Below are positions 25,820-34,498 of a stretch of 36,944 nt of DNA, piece by piece. The notes beneath the pieces were generated by a model, which was not told the DNA's origin, made no database searches, and saw nothing but the letters and a program-made list of their open reading frames with translations. Location: assembly GCA_026709935.1 (NCBI GenBank), contig JAPOSC010000020.1, forward strand, positions 1 through 36,944. The letters run 5' to 3'. Numbering within the stretch: the stretch's first letter is position 1; every line of letters begins with the position of its first letter. Made by a program: the position numbers and the translations under genes. The stretch is from Thiotrichales bacterium (GTDB taxonomy: Bacteria > Pseudomonadota > Gammaproteobacteria > HK1).

Positions 25820-25932
25820 GTCACGGGCTCCCGATGCTTGCCGACACGTCCATGCGGCGCGGAGATCCAGGATCGAATCTTTATCCCGGGTTATGGACCC
25901 GACCGGAATTTCCGGCGCCTCAGGCTGCGAGG

Positions 25933-26847
25933 TCACGCGTCCACGGCTTCCTGGCTCAGCGTCCACAGCCGCTCGATGGCATCGTTGTCGGGCGTGTGCG
26001 CGCCGGGCGGACACAGTGTGTCTTCGTCGAAGAAGCGCCCGCTCACGCCCTCGTATTCCGGCGACAGCGCCACCCTGACGATGCGCTCCGCCCCGACTTC
26101 CGGCGGCGAGGCCACCCGGTGCATGATGAGCTGCCAGATCCGCATCGCGCCCCGGAAGTCGCGCAGCAGCGCGGTGCGAATGAACCCCGGATTGAGCGCA
26201 TTGACGGTCACGCCCGTCCCCTCGAGCCGGCGGGCCAGCGCCACCGTCGTCCCGTTCATCGCGAGCTTGGCCTGCGCATAGCCCTTGAGGCTGCTCCAGT
26301 CGCGCGTGAGCTGGAGGTCGTCGAAGTCGATGCTGCCCGCCCGCACCATCGCCGAGGACAGGTTGACGATGCGCGCCGGCGCCGAGGCCCGGATGCGCTC
26401 CAGCAGCAGCGCCGTCAGTACGAAGGGGCCGAGATGGTTGACCGCCCAGTTCAGTTCGTGACCGTCCGGGGAGAGCCTTCGCCGCCGCGTGTTGATGCCG
26501 GCGCAGTTGACCAGCAGGTTGATGCTCGGGCACGCCTCCAGCAGCGTCGCGGCGCAGGCGCGCACACTGGCCAGCGAAGCGAGGTCGCAGGCGGCGGCGA
26601 AGGCCCGCTCCTCCCCGGCCAGCCGGTTGAGGGCTTCGACCGCGCGCCGGGTCTTCTCCGGGTCGCGGCCGAGGAGGTGCAGGGTCGCCCCCATCTCCAC
26701 CAGCCGCATCGCGGCGACGCGGCCCATCCCGTCGGTGCCGCCGGTGAACACCACCGTCGTCCCGGCGAGGTCCCGGCGCACCGTTGTCACCGGCCGCCGC
26801 CGGGCGCGAAACATGTCGCGCGCCACGCTCCACGCCACGTCAAACAT
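25933..26847 (-). CDS. Short-chain dehydrogenase/reductase, retinol dehydrogenase-like
   Basis: The 304-residue NAD(P)-dependent oxidoreductase has the Rossmann motif TGGTDGMGR (35-43), VNCAG with NTRR, the catalytic Ser in IVNLSSAM, and YAQAK as the Tyr-Lys pair. NAVNHLGPFVLTALLLERI resembles WW-domain oxidoreductase/retinol dehydrogenase-type SDRs, which act on hydrophobic alcohols and ketones. The ATG at 26847 is preferred over the in-frame GTG at 26859; GAGGTG lies upstream of the ATG. It follows the DUF3187 gene direction and diverges from the FAD oxidoreductase gene, sharing a 226-bp control region with a palindrome. Confidence 0.85.
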   Translation of the reverse strand: MFDVAWSVARDMFRARRRPVTTVRRDLAGTTVVFTGGTDGMGRVAAMRLVEMGATLHLLGRDPEKTRRAVEALNRLAGEERAFAAACDLASLASVRACAATLLEACPSINLLVNCAGINTRRRRLSPDGHELNWAVNHLGPFVLTALLLERIRASAPARIVNLSSAMVRAGSIDFDDLQLTRDWSSLKGYAQAKLAMNGTTVALARRLEGTGVTVNALNPGFIRTALLRDFRGAMRIWQLIMHRVASPPEVGAERIVRVALSPEYEGVSGRFFDEDTLCPPGAHTPDNDAIERLWTLSQEAVDA

Positions 26848-26914
26848 GGGCTGTATCACCTCGTGTCGGATACCCGCGCGGCTGCGGCGCGAGGGGGAAC
26901 GCCCGGCATGATAG

Positions 26915-26930
26915 CGTGAACCCGTTCACG
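26915..26930. promoter_or_regulatory. Palindromic operator candidate between divergent oxidoreductase genes
   Basis: CGTGAAC and GTTCACG are exact inverted arms separated by two Cs. The site lies 68 bp upstream of the SDR ATG and 144 bp before the FAD oxidoreductase gene, as expected for a TetR- or GntR-type regulator. No regulator gene adjoins it. Confidence 0.45.
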
Positions 26931-27073
26931 AATACCGCAAAGATGTCGCCGTCGCACCGCTTGCGACAAAGGCCGCGTGACGCGTTCTCCAGTGGGTTGC
27001 AGGCACCCGGTCGGCTGTCACGCTCGCAACCCTTGCTTGCCTGTGGGCATGCGGGTCGTACCATGCGGCGGTC

Positions 27074-28351
27074 ATGAGCGTCCTGCCCGATACCTGGTAC
27101 GCGGCCACCGCGCCGCCGGCCGTCCCCCGCCCTGCACTCGCCGGACGCGAGACGGCCGATGTGTGCATCGTCGGCGCCGGCCTCACCGGGGTCTCCGCCG
27201 CCCTGCACCTCGCCGAGCGCGGGTACTCGGTGATCGTGCTGGAGGCGGCCCGGACGGGATGGGGCGCGAGCGGGCGCAACGGCGGCCAGGTCGGCAGCGG
27301 CATGCGGGAGTCGATGAGCGGGCTGGAACGATCCGTCGGTCCGGAGCGCGCCGGCGTGCTGTGGGCGCTATGCGAGGAAGCGAAGGCGATCATTGCGGAC
27401 CGTATCGCCCGTCACGGTATCGAATGCGACTGGCGGCCGGGCAATCTCCTCGCCTCGACCCGCAAGCGCTACATGTCGGAGATCGAGAGCGAGGCGGAGT
27501 TCTGCCATCGTCGCTTCGGCTATTGCGGATACCGAATGCTGTCCCGCGCGCAGATGCGCGAGGAGGTCGCCAGCGAGTGTTACGTCGGGGGGCGGATGGA
27601 CGCGGGCGGCGGCCACCTGCACCCCCTGCGCTTCGTGCTCGGCATGGCCGGGGCGGCGGAGCGGGCCGGCGCCCGGATCTTCGAAGGCTCCCGGGTCGAG
27701 CGGATTCGGTGGGGTTCGCTCTCGAGGGTGTCCACCGCGCAGGGGGTCGTCGAGGCGAAGTATGTCGTCCTCGCCGGCAACGCCTATCTCGACCGCCTGG
27801 AGCCGAGGATCGCGTCCCGGATCATGCCGATCGTCAACCATGTGCTCGCCACCGAGCCGCTCGGCGAAGCGCGCGCCCGCGCGCTCATCCCCGGCGGCGC
27901 ATGCGTGCACTCGACCCAGTTCGTGGTGGACTACTACCGGTGCACGGTGGCCGACCACCGGCTCCTGTTCGGCGGCGGTGAGACTTACTCCGACCGGCCA
28001 CTCGACGATCCGAAAGCCTTCGTGCGCCGCTACATGCTCCGGGTGTTCCCCCAGCTCGCGGATGTGCGCATCGACCACGCGTGGAGCGGGCGGCTCGCGA
28101 TCACCATGAGCCGGCTGCCGCACGTCGGCCGGCTCGCTCCGAACGGCTTCTTCGCCCACGGATTCTCGGGGCACGGGGTGGCGCTGACCCAGATTGCCGG
28201 GAAGCTCGTCGCAGAGGCGGTGGCAGGGACCGCCGAGCGTTTCGATGTACTGGCCGGGCTGCGCCACCGAGCGTTCCCCGGAGGCCCCCGCTTCCGCCAT
28301 CCGCTGCTCGTCCTCGGCATGCTGTACTACATGCTGCGCGACAGGCTCTGA
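27074..28351 (+). CDS. FAD-dependent amine oxidoreductase (PuuB/OrdL-like)
   Basis: The 425-residue DAO-family enzyme likely oxidises a secondary amine or an N-substituted amino acid. The FAD-binding motif is VCIVGAGLTGVSAALHLAERG followed by GYSVIVLEA; GWGASGRNGGQVGSGMRE is the conserved flavin-contact loop of the PuuB/OrdL group. Later segments include DAGGGHLHPLRFVLGMAGAA, VVLAGNAYL and HVGRLAPNGFFAHGFSGHG near the C-terminus. The product resembles gamma-glutamylputrescine oxidase, but no other polyamine gene is present, so the substrate is open. The ATG at 27074 has no strong ribosome-binding site. Confidence 0.85.
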   Translation: MSVLPDTWYAATAPPAVPRPALAGRETADVCIVGAGLTGVSAALHLAERGYSVIVLEAARTGWGASGRNGGQVGSGMRESMSGLERSVGPERAGVLWALCEEAKAIIADRIARHGIECDWRPGNLLASTRKRYMSEIESEAEFCHRRFGYCGYRMLSRAQMREEVASECYVGGRMDAGGGHLHPLRFVLGMAGAAERAGARIFEGSRVERIRWGSLSRVSTAQGVVEAKYVVLAGNAYLDRLEPRIASRIMPIVNHVLATEPLGEARARALIPGGACVHSTQFVVDYYRCTVADHRLLFGGGETYSDRPLDDPKAFVRRYMLRVFPQLADVRIDHAWSGRLAITMSRLPHVGRLAPNGFFAHGFSGHGVALTQIAGKLVAEAVAGTAERFDVLAGLRHRAFPGGPRFRHPLLVLGMLYYMLRDRL

Positions 28352-28433
28352 GCTGAAGTGTTGCGGCGGATCGGTCAGCGGATAGACTGGGGCGGCGACA
28401 CACATCAGCCAGCCGGCACGGAGGGAGTCCGAC

Positions 28434-28772
28434 ATGTGCCAGATCTTCGCCGGCCAGCCGCGGGGCAGCTACCGGCAGGTGACCCGATCGTTCCGTCTCC
28501 ATGGCCACTCCACCAGCGTGCGCCTGGAGGCGAAGTTCTGGGAGATCGTCGAGGAGATCGCCACCGCCCAGGACATGACCACCGCTCAGTTCCTGGCGCG
28601 CATCCACGACGAGGTGGAAGAGACCCACGGCAAGGTCGAAAACTTCGCCTCCCTGCTGCGCTGCGCCTGCCTGCTCTATCTCCGGAGTCCGCCGCATGCG
28701 ATGGAGGCGGCGCGGAGGGAGGTGCTCGCGGAACGGACCACCGCGCCGCCGCCCTCTCCAGCCGCGGGGTAG
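28434..28772 (+). CDS. Ribbon-helix-helix domain protein
   Basis: The 112-residue protein has an N-terminal MCQIFAGQP, then TRSFRLHGHSTSVRLEAKFW, a beta-strand plus helix typical of the RHH_4 type, and NFASLLRCACLLYL. RHH proteins bind DNA as dimers and often repress their own gene. No target is visible nearby. GGAGG precedes the ATG. The tail is Pro/Ala-rich. It is 82 bp after the FAD oxidoreductase gene and may share its transcript. Confidence 0.82.
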   Translation: MCQIFAGQPRGSYRQVTRSFRLHGHSTSVRLEAKFWEIVEEIATAQDMTTAQFLARIHDEVEETHGKVENFASLLRCACLLYLRSPPHAMEAARREVLAERTTAPPPSPAAG

Positions 28773-28834
28773 CCGGCTACCACCCGCCAATTCGGCCGCG
28801 GCGATAGGGTCGTCTCCGGTCCCCTCCGGAGGGA

Positions 28835-29236
28835 ATGCCCTTGGCAAAAGCCATCCACACCATGATCCGCGTGCTGGATCTCGACCGCTCGATCGACTTC
28901 TACCGGCGCGCCTTCGGGCTCGAGATTGCGGACCGCTTCGACTTCGACGGATTCACCTTGGTCTATCTGCGCAATCAGGAAAACGACTTCGAGATCGAGC
29001 TGACCTGGAACGACGGTCAGGAAGAGTCGTACTCCCACGGCAGCGGCTACGGTCATGTGGCGATGTGCGTCGATGACTGCAAGGCCGAGCACGCGCGTTT
29101 CGAGCGCGAGGGGCTCGACCCGAACCCCGTCAAGGAGTTCCACCGCGACGGCTCGCTCATGGCGCGGTTCTTCTTCGTCCAGGACCCCGATGGCTACAAG
29201 GTCGAAGTCCTGGAGCGACACGGACGCTACCGGTAG
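28835..29236 (+). CDS. gloA: GloA-type lactoylglutathione lyase
   Basis: The 133-residue enzyme should convert the methylglyoxal-glutathione adduct to lactoylglutathione. The metal ligands of GloA are all present: His8 (AIHTMIRV), Glu55 (FEIELTWN), His74 (GYGHVAMCVDD) and Glu124 (YKVEVLER). The segment DRSIDFYRRAFGLEI and FFVQDPDGYKVEVLE fit the family well. GGAGGG precedes the ATG. The stop lies inside an 18-bp perfect palindrome (29223-29240). Length and ligands match the small bacterial Ni-type enzymes. Confidence 0.92.
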   Translation: MPLAKAIHTMIRVLDLDRSIDFYRRAFGLEIADRFDFDGFTLVYLRNQENDFEIELTWNDGQEESYSHGSGYGHVAMCVDDCKAEHARFEREGLDPNPVKEFHRDGSLMARFFFVQDPDGYKVEVLERHGRYR

Positions 29237-29545
29237 CGTCGCGACATGGCGAAAGGCAGTCCCCTATGCGCGGTGCGTCCCGGCGGGCGCATCGCCGGGC
29301 AGCAGCCCGAAGCCCCTTTCCCCTCGGCCTCGTGACGTGAATGGTCCGCGCCGGACGCCGCGGGCCACCTTCATCGGGTTCATGTCCCCCGGAGGATGCG
29401 TCCGGGTCGTGGCGCCCCCGGGATCGAGAGCGTCACGCCTTCACGAATCAAGGCGATATGCGCTCCGCCCCGGAGATTGCGCGAAATCGAAAACAAGGGA
29501 CCTCGCAAGTCGGAGGTACATCCCACCCACCAGGAGGATTTGCAC
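29237..29545. other. Gap with no gene, downstream of gloA
   Basis: This 309-bp stretch starts in the palindrome that spans the gloA stop and has short GC-rich inverted repeats around 29386-29410, but I see no coding frame with family features. It probably carries the promoter of the small-subunit/GMC pair, though no convincing sigma70 boxes were found. Confidence 0.5.
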
Positions 29546-30100
29546 ATGACACTGGAAGCCATGAACCGGCGGAGGTTCCTGCACCTCACCGGCGGCGCGG
29601 CGGCGGGAGCTGCCATGATCGCGGCGGGAGTCGGACTGACCGCCGCCCCCCGCGGGGCCTGGGCGCTTTCGCTTGAAAGCCTCGACGCCCATCAGGGCGC
29701 GACCCTGCTCAAGGTCGCCCGCCACGTCTTCCCTCACGACACCCTCGACGATGTCTACTACGCCGGAGTGGTGCAGTCCCTCGACGGCAAGGCGGCCGCC
29801 GATGCCGATGTCGCGGCGGCGCTCGCCGACGGGGTGAAGGCCCTGGACACCGCCACTTCCGTGCCGTGGCTCGACCTCTCCGACGGCTACCAGCTCCGGA
29901 TCCTCGAAGGTCCGGGCGAGACGCTGCTCCACACCGTGAAGGGTGATGCGGTGGTGTCGCTCTACAACAACCCGCTGGTGTGGCGGCACTTCGGCTACGA
30001 GGGACCCTCGGCGCAGCATGGGGGTTACATGAACCGCGGTTTCGACGACCTGAACTGGCTGCCCGACCCGGACGAACAGGCCAGCCCGCCGTCGGCGTGA
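29546..30100 (+). CDS. Tat-exported small subunit, gluconate 2-dehydrogenase subunit 3-like
   Basis: The 184-residue protein has a twin-arginine signal: NRRRFLHLTGGAAAG followed by a hydrophobic stretch and cleavage near AWA (residue 40). The mature part (LSLESLDAHQGATLLKVARH, then FPHDTLDDVYY) resembles the gluconate 2-dehydrogenase subunit 3 family, which pairs with GMC flavoproteins and assists their export. AGGAGG precedes the ATG at 29546. The GMC gene follows after 16 bp. Because the GMC protein has no signal of its own, it is likely carried out with this subunit by the Tat system. No cytochrome third subunit is present. Confidence 0.85.
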   Translation: MTLEAMNRRRFLHLTGGAAAGAAMIAAGVGLTAAPRGAWALSLESLDAHQGATLLKVARHVFPHDTLDDVYYAGVVQSLDGKAAADADVAAALADGVKALDTATSVPWLDLSDGYQLRILEGPGETLLHTVKGDAVVSLYNNPLVWRHFGYEGPSAQHGGYMNRGFDDLNWLPDPDEQASPPSA

Positions 30101-30116
30101 GGAGAGGAATCGGACA

Positions 30117-31685
30117 ATGGCGAAATTCGACAACAACGACGACAGCGTGGTGGTGGTCATCGGCTCCGGAGCGGGCGGCGGCACCCTCGCCAACGAGCTG
30201 TGCCAGAAGGGCATCAAGGTGGTGCTGCTGGAAGCCGGCAAGCACCACACCATCGCGGACTTCATCAACGACGAGTGGAACGCCTTCGGGCAGCTTTCCT
30301 GGCTCGACAAGCGCACCACCTCGGGCACCTGGCGGGTGGCAAAGGACTTCCCCGGTCTGCCGGCCTGGATCTGCAAGGCGGTGGGCGGCTCCACCACCCA
30401 CTGGGCGGGGGCGAGTCTGCGGTTTCAGGAGCACGAGTTCAGGGTCCGCACCGAGTACGGCGACGTCGAGGGCGCGTCGCTCCTCGACTGGCCGATCGGC
30501 CTTGCGGATCTGGAGCCCTGGTATGCGAAGGCCGAGGACAAGATGGGGGTGACCCGCACCAACGGCATTCCCGGACTGCCCGGCAACAACAACTTCAAGG
30601 TGATGTGGAACGGCGCGAAGCGCCTCGGCTACAAGGAAGTGCACACCGGCCGGATGGCCATCAACAGCCGACCCCGGGACGGGCGCGGGGCCTGCCAGCA
30701 GCTCGGGTTCTGCTTCCAGGGCTGCAAGACCGGCGCGAAGTGGTCGACTCTGTATACCGAGATCCCGAAGGCCGAGGCGACCGGCAACCTGGATCTGCGT
30801 CCCGAGAGCCAGGCGCTCACCGTCACCCACAACGACCAGAGGCTGGTCGACGGCGTGGTATACGCCGCCGCCGACGGCAGTCAGCACCGCCAGGCGGCAC
30901 GGGCGGTGTGCGTGGCCGGCAACTCGTTCGAGAGTCCGCGGTTGCTGCTGAACTCCGCCTCCGCGAAGTTCCCCGACGGACTCGCCAACTCCTCGGGCCA
31001 GGTCGGCAGGAACTACATGCGGCACATGACGGGCTCGGTGTACGCGACCTTCGACAAGCCGGTGAACATGTACCGCGGTACCACCATGGCCGGGATCATT
31101 TCCGACGAGAGCGTCAACGACCCGAGCCGCGGATTCGTGGGCGGCTACGAGATGGAGACCCTGTCCATCGGGCTCCCGTTCATGGCCGCGTTCCTCGACC
31201 CCGGCGCCTACGGCTCTCTGTTCACCGACGCGATGGATCGCTACGACCACATGGCCGGCATGTGGCTGGTGGGCGAGGATATGCCTCAGGAGTCCAATGC
31301 GGTCACGCTGCACCCGACGGAGAAGGATCAGCACGGCCTTCCGGTGCCCAACGTCCACTTCGACGACCATCCCAACGACATCGCGATGCGCAGCCACGCC
31401 TATCGCCAAGGGTCGGCCGTCTACGACGCGGTGGGCGCCATCCGCAACTACGAGGTCCCGCCCTATCCCTCCACCCACAACCTCGGCACCAACCGCATGA
31501 GCGCCGACCCCACCCGGGGGGTGGTGAACCAGTGGGGACAGGCCCACGACGTGAAGAACCTGTTCGTCAGCGACGGCAGCGTGTTCACCACCGGTGCGGC
31601 GGAGAATCCCACCCTGACCATCGTCGCCCTGGCGATCCGTCAGGCGGACTACATTGCCAACGAGATGAACCGGCAGATGCTGTAG
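30117..31685 (+). CDS. GMC family oxidoreductase, catalytic subunit of a membrane-type dehydrogenase
   Basis: The 522-residue FAD enzyme should oxidise a sugar, polyol or sugar acid. The dinucleotide motif VVIGSGAGGGTLANELCQKG starts near residue 11. KAVGGSTTHWAGASLRF and the C-terminal NLGTNRMSADPTRGVVNQWG with LFVSDGSVFTTGAAENPTLT are the usual GMC/gluconate-dehydrogenase large-subunit signatures; NPT at the end contacts the flavin. A cysteine-rich block (ACQQLGFCFQGCKTGAKWS) is like that seen in three-subunit dehydrogenases and may hold an iron-sulfur cluster. GAGGAG precedes the ATG. The gene follows its Tat partner by 16 bp and is closed by a strong hairpin. Confidence 0.9.
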   Translation: MAKFDNNDDSVVVVIGSGAGGGTLANELCQKGIKVVLLEAGKHHTIADFINDEWNAFGQLSWLDKRTTSGTWRVAKDFPGLPAWICKAVGGSTTHWAGASLRFQEHEFRVRTEYGDVEGASLLDWPIGLADLEPWYAKAEDKMGVTRTNGIPGLPGNNNFKVMWNGAKRLGYKEVHTGRMAINSRPRDGRGACQQLGFCFQGCKTGAKWSTLYTEIPKAEATGNLDLRPESQALTVTHNDQRLVDGVVYAAADGSQHRQAARAVCVAGNSFESPRLLLNSASAKFPDGLANSSGQVGRNYMRHMTGSVYATFDKPVNMYRGTTMAGIISDESVNDPSRGFVGGYEMETLSIGLPFMAAFLDPGAYGSLFTDAMDRYDHMAGMWLVGEDMPQESNAVTLHPTEKDQHGLPVPNVHFDDHPNDIAMRSHAYRQGSAVYDAVGAIRNYEVPPYPSTHNLGTNRMSADPTRGVVNQWGQAHDVKNLFVSDGSVFTTGAAENPTLTIVALAIRQADYIANEMNRQML

Positions 31686-31703
31686 GGGCCTGCCGCGTCC
31701 TGC

Positions 31704-31737
31704 CCGCCCCCGGGACAGCCACTCGTCCCGGGGGCGG
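31704..31737. terminator. Bidirectional terminator-like hairpin between GMC and esterase genes
   Basis: A perfect 13-bp GC stem (31704-31716 with 31725-31737) encloses an eight-base loop, between convergent genes. There is no T-run on the plus strand. Confidence 0.65.
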
Positions 31738-31754
31738 CCTCGAAACTTCGTCAT

Positions 31755-32705
31755 TCAGGCAGAGAGCCTGGTGCGAAGGAAGCGGCACGGGTGAGAGAAC
31801 TCGGCCGCGGCGGCGGCGCCCGAGAATCGGGCGCGGAGGAAGCCGTGAATCATGCGGCGTGCGCATCGCAATACCACTTCGTTGTCCGCGGCGATCAGCT
31901 TCTCGGCGTAGCGCCGGGCGTCGTCCGCAAGGGGATCGATCTCGGCGTAGTGAATGTGGGCGGGGGGAAGGCCGGACAGATCGTCGGCCTTCAGCGGTGC
32001 CGCAAGGGGATCGCGCGCGGGTCGCCGCATTCTCAGGTAGTGTCCCCACGCGATGTCCATGTTTGCGGTACGCAGCCCGGGTGATTCCGCGTACCGCCGG
32101 TAGGAGTCGGAGGTCGGATCATCGGTGAGACAGGGGTAGTTGAGAGCCTGCGCCGTGATGTGCGGGCCGCCCCGGTCGCGCGCCATCAGACAGGTCGCAG
32201 CGGCCAGGTTTCCTCCGGCGCTATCTCCCCACAACGCGAGCCGCTCACCCTGCACGCCGAAGGCGTCGCCATGCTCGCCAAGGTGGTTCACGACCGCGTA
32301 GCAGTCCTCCAGGCCGGCCGGAAACGGATGTCGAGGCGCCAACCGATAGTCGACGCTCACCACGACCAGGCCGGTCTCCTCGGCGACGCTCCAGGCAACG
32401 GTGTCTCCGCTGTCGAGGCTCCCCTTGATGAACGCGCCGCCGTGCAGGTACACGACGCATGGGCTCGGCCATTCCACGCCTTCCGGACGATAGATTCGTA
32501 CCGGGATGTCGCCGCCGCGCGAGGCCGGGCGGGGAATCGTGATGTCGTGAACCTTCATCCCGGCCGGGCGCTCCCGCGCCAGTCGTGCGCCATAACCGTC
32601 CCAGGCGGCTCGCGATGCCTCCGGGTCGTCGCTGTGCGGCACCGCCTGCTTGGCCGCGATCACGTCGACCATGTCCGGGTGAATGTCGAACTGTGCCGTC
32701 GTCAT
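31755..32705 (-). CDS. Alpha/beta hydrolase, HSL-type esterase/lipase
   Basis: The 316-residue hydrolase carries the hormone-sensitive-lipase family oxyanion motif HGGAF (88-92), the nucleophile elbow GDSAGG (Ser162), an acid in EIDPLADDA and the catalytic His in MIHGFL. No signal peptide is seen, so it acts in the cytoplasm, probably on short-chain esters. GGAGG stands upstream of the ATG at 32705. It converges on the GMC gene across the hairpin and is 164 bp downstream of maf. Confidence 0.88.
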   Translation of the reverse strand: MTTAQFDIHPDMVDVIAAKQAVPHSDDPEASRAAWDGYGARLARERPAGMKVHDITIPRPASRGGDIPVRIYRPEGVEWPSPCVVYLHGGAFIKGSLDSGDTVAWSVAEETGLVVVSVDYRLAPRHPFPAGLEDCYAVVNHLGEHGDAFGVQGERLALWGDSAGGNLAAATCLMARDRGGPHITAQALNYPCLTDDPTSDSYRRYAESPGLRTANMDIAWGHYLRMRRPARDPLAAPLKADDLSGLPPAHIHYAEIDPLADDARRYAEKLIAADNEVVLRCARRMIHGFLRARFSGAAAAAEFSHPCRFLRTRLSA

Positions 32706-32869
32706 GATCGCCTCCGCCCGCAGGCTGTCCCCCCTCGGCAGGACCCGAAGTCACGCTGGCCGGGCGCCCGTGTTCGATATCGTTCGGCGATCGATCCACT
32801 TTCAGCGCGACGAACCATCGAAGAGCGCCAGGGGGCCATCAACCGGGACCCTTGAATATCCCCACCCCT

Positions 32870-33541
32870 TCAGATCCCGACTCCGGCCTCGCGCAGCAGC
32901 GCTGCCGTTTCGAACAGTGGCAGGCCCATCACCCCGGAGTAGCTCCCGTCGAGACGTTCGACGAACAGGGCGGCGCGGCCCTGGATGGCATAGGCGCCGG
33001 CCTTGTCCATCGGCTCGCCGCTTGCGCAGTAGGCGCGTCGTTCGTCGTGCGAGATTTCGCGAAACCAGACTCGGCTGATGCTGGTCATGATGCGGGGCGA
33101 CTCGGCGCCGCTGGCGTCCGAGTCCGTCGGTCGCCGGTCGTCTTGGGTGGATACGGGTTCGCATCCGGCGCTTCCGGCCACCGCGACCGCGCTCATGACG
33201 CGATGCATCCGCCCCGACAACGCGCCGAGCATCGCCACCGCATCGTCCGCGTCGCGTGGTTTGCCCAGCACCCGGTCATCGAGGACCACGGCGGTGTCGG
33301 CTGCGAGCACCGGCCCGAGCAAAGGCCCGAGCAAAGGCCCGAGCAAAGGCTTGGTGCACGCCTCCCCCAACGCCGCGAGCCCGGCCTGCACCTTCTCGAA
33401 CGCCATGCGTTCAACGTATGCACGGGGGGACTCGCCGGGGCGCTGTGTCTCGTCGATCGGGGCGTCGATGATGGTGTGAGCGACGCCGATCTGTTCGAGC
33501 AGCAGGCGCCGGCGCGGCGATTTCGATGCCAGATGGATCAT
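32870..33541 (-). CDS. maf: Maf-family nucleoside triphosphate pyrophosphatase (YhdE type)
   Basis: Maf proteins of the YhdE type hydrolyse dTTP/UTP and modified nucleotides to the monophosphate. The protein has 223 residues with [10 protein letters not shown] at 6-15, ADTAVVLDD with catalytic Asp82, and [10 protein letters not shown] at 179-188, which points to YhdE rather than YceF. It is longer than usual because of two insertions. A perfect 12-bp tandem repeat gives LLGP copies at about 65-76, just before the ADT motif, and residues about 123-150 form a polar insert. The repeat is in frame, so function may be kept. It follows rlmH by 18 bp. Confidence 0.9.
   Translation of the reverse strand: MIHLASKSPRRRLLLEQIGVAHTIIDAPIDETQRPGESPRAYVERMAFEKVQAGLAALGEACTKPLLGPLLGPLLGPVLAADTAVVLDDRVLGKPRDADDAVAMLGALSGRMHRVMSAVAVAGSAGCEPVSTQDDRRPTDSDASGAESPRIMTSISRVWFREISHDERRAYCASGEPMDKAGAYAIQGRAALFVERLDGSYSGVMGLPLFETAALLREAGVGI
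33314..33349. repeat. Three perfect 12-bp tandem repeats inside maf
   Basis: CCCGAGCAAAGG is repeated three times without error at 33314, 33326 and 33338. On the minus strand this adds Leu-Leu-Gly-Pro units in frame. Such perfect copies suggest recent slippage. Confidence 0.9.
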
Positions 33542-33559
33542 CGAGGCTCGCTCATCAGG

Positions 33560-34030
33560 TCATTCGCGGTGATAGGGGTGGCCGCGATGAATCGTGGATG
33601 CCCGGTAGAGCTGTTCGGCGACGACGATGCGCGCAAGCCCGTGCGGCAGCGTGAGCGGGGACAGCGACCAGCGGTGCTCGGCCGCTTCGATGCAGGCCGG
33701 GGCCAGCCCGTCCGCGCCGCCGATGAGCAGTGCGAGCGCCCGGCCATCGTGCATCCAGCTCTCGATCCGGCGCGCGAGCGCCAGCGTCGTCCACGACGTG
33801 CCGCGTTCGTCCAGGGCGACGACGCGGGCACCGTCGGGGACCGCCGCGAGAAGCCGCCTGCCCTCGTCGTCGATGCTCCGCCCGGCTGGGGCTCCTTTCG
33901 TGCGCTTCGCGGGCGCGATCTCGTGGAGCGTCAGCGCGAGCGCCGGAGGCATCCGGCGTGCGTACTCGCGGTATCCATCCTGCTCCCAGCCGACGCGGCG
34001 GTGTCCGACCGCGATCAGGTGGATGCGCAT
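33560..34030 (-). CDS. rlmH: 23S rRNA (pseudouridine1915-N3)-methyltransferase RlmH
   Basis: RlmH methylates pseudouridine 1915 in helix 69 of 23S rRNA, using S-adenosylmethionine. The 156-residue SPOUT enzyme matches the family length: MRIHLIAVGHR at the start, VALDERGTSWTTLALAR, LLIGGADGLAP as the SAM-knot segment, and the C-terminal LPHGLARIVVAEQLYRA followed by GHPYHRE. It follows rsfS by 45 bp, its usual neighbour. Confidence 0.95.
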   Translation of the reverse strand: MRIHLIAVGHRRVGWEQDGYREYARRMPPALALTLHEIAPAKRTKGAPAGRSIDDEGRRLLAAVPDGARVVALDERGTSWTTLALARRIESWMHDGRALALLIGGADGLAPACIEAAEHRWSLSPLTLPHGLARIVVAEQLYRASTIHRGHPYHRE

Positions 34031-34075
34031 GGGCGTTTCCGGTCCGGGAAGAGCGTGCGACGACGGCGCCGGAAG

Positions 34076-34498
34076 TTACGGCGAGCCCGCGTTCAGCGCC
34101 GTTTGACCGCGGCCGGATCCGCCCCACAGCTTCTCGAGCTGGTAGGTCTCTCGGGTATCCGGCGTCATGACGTGCAGCACGAGGTCGCCGAGGTCGACGA
34201 GCACCCACTCGCCGTCGCGCAGCCCTTCCACTCCGAGCGGACGGCAGCCCGCCGCCTTCGTCTGCTCGATGACGTGTTCGGCCGTGGCCTTGACGTGGCG
34301 CGATGACCGTCCGCTGGCAATGACCATCACGTCGGTGACGTCGGTCAGATCGTGAACCTCCAGCATCGTGATGCGCTGTGCTTTCCTGTCCACGAGGGCG
34401 TCGGTGACGAGATGGGCCAAGGCGGCGGCATGGGCGGCCTCGGAGCCCGGTCCGGGTTCCATGGCGAGGCGGGTGGGTCCATCAGCATGGGTGAGCAT
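34076..34498 (-). CDS. rsfS: Ribosomal silencing factor RsfS
   Basis: RsfS (RsfA/Iojap) binds ribosomal protein uL14 and blocks subunit joining when cells are starved. The 140-residue protein has the family core DALVDRKAQRITMLEVHDLT, VMVIASGRSSRHVKATAEHV, and GEWVLVDLGDLVLHVM with TRETYQLEKLW. The ATG at 34498 follows AGAGGA and overlaps the nadD 3' end by 17 bp. A frame upstream is open but is nadD on another reading. Confidence 0.95.
   Translation of the reverse strand: MLTHADGPTRLAMEPGPGSEAAHAAALAHLVTDALVDRKAQRITMLEVHDLTDVTDVMVIASGRSSRHVKATAEHVIEQTKAAGCRPLGVEGLRDGEWVLVDLGDLVLHVMTPDTRETYQLEKLWGGSGRGQTALNAGSP

Noticed and set aside
28362..28389. Promoter-like TTGCGG and TAGACT upstream of the ribbon-helix-helix gene
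   Set aside because: Only three and four of six positions match the sigma70 boxes, so it could be chance.
29223..29240. Perfect 18-bp palindrome across the gloA stop codon
   Set aside because: No T-run and a very small loop; noted within gloA but not strong enough to be called a terminator.
30200..32128. Long open frame overlapping the GMC gene in another frame
   Set aside because: The GMC frame has clear motifs and a ribosome-binding site; this one has neither.
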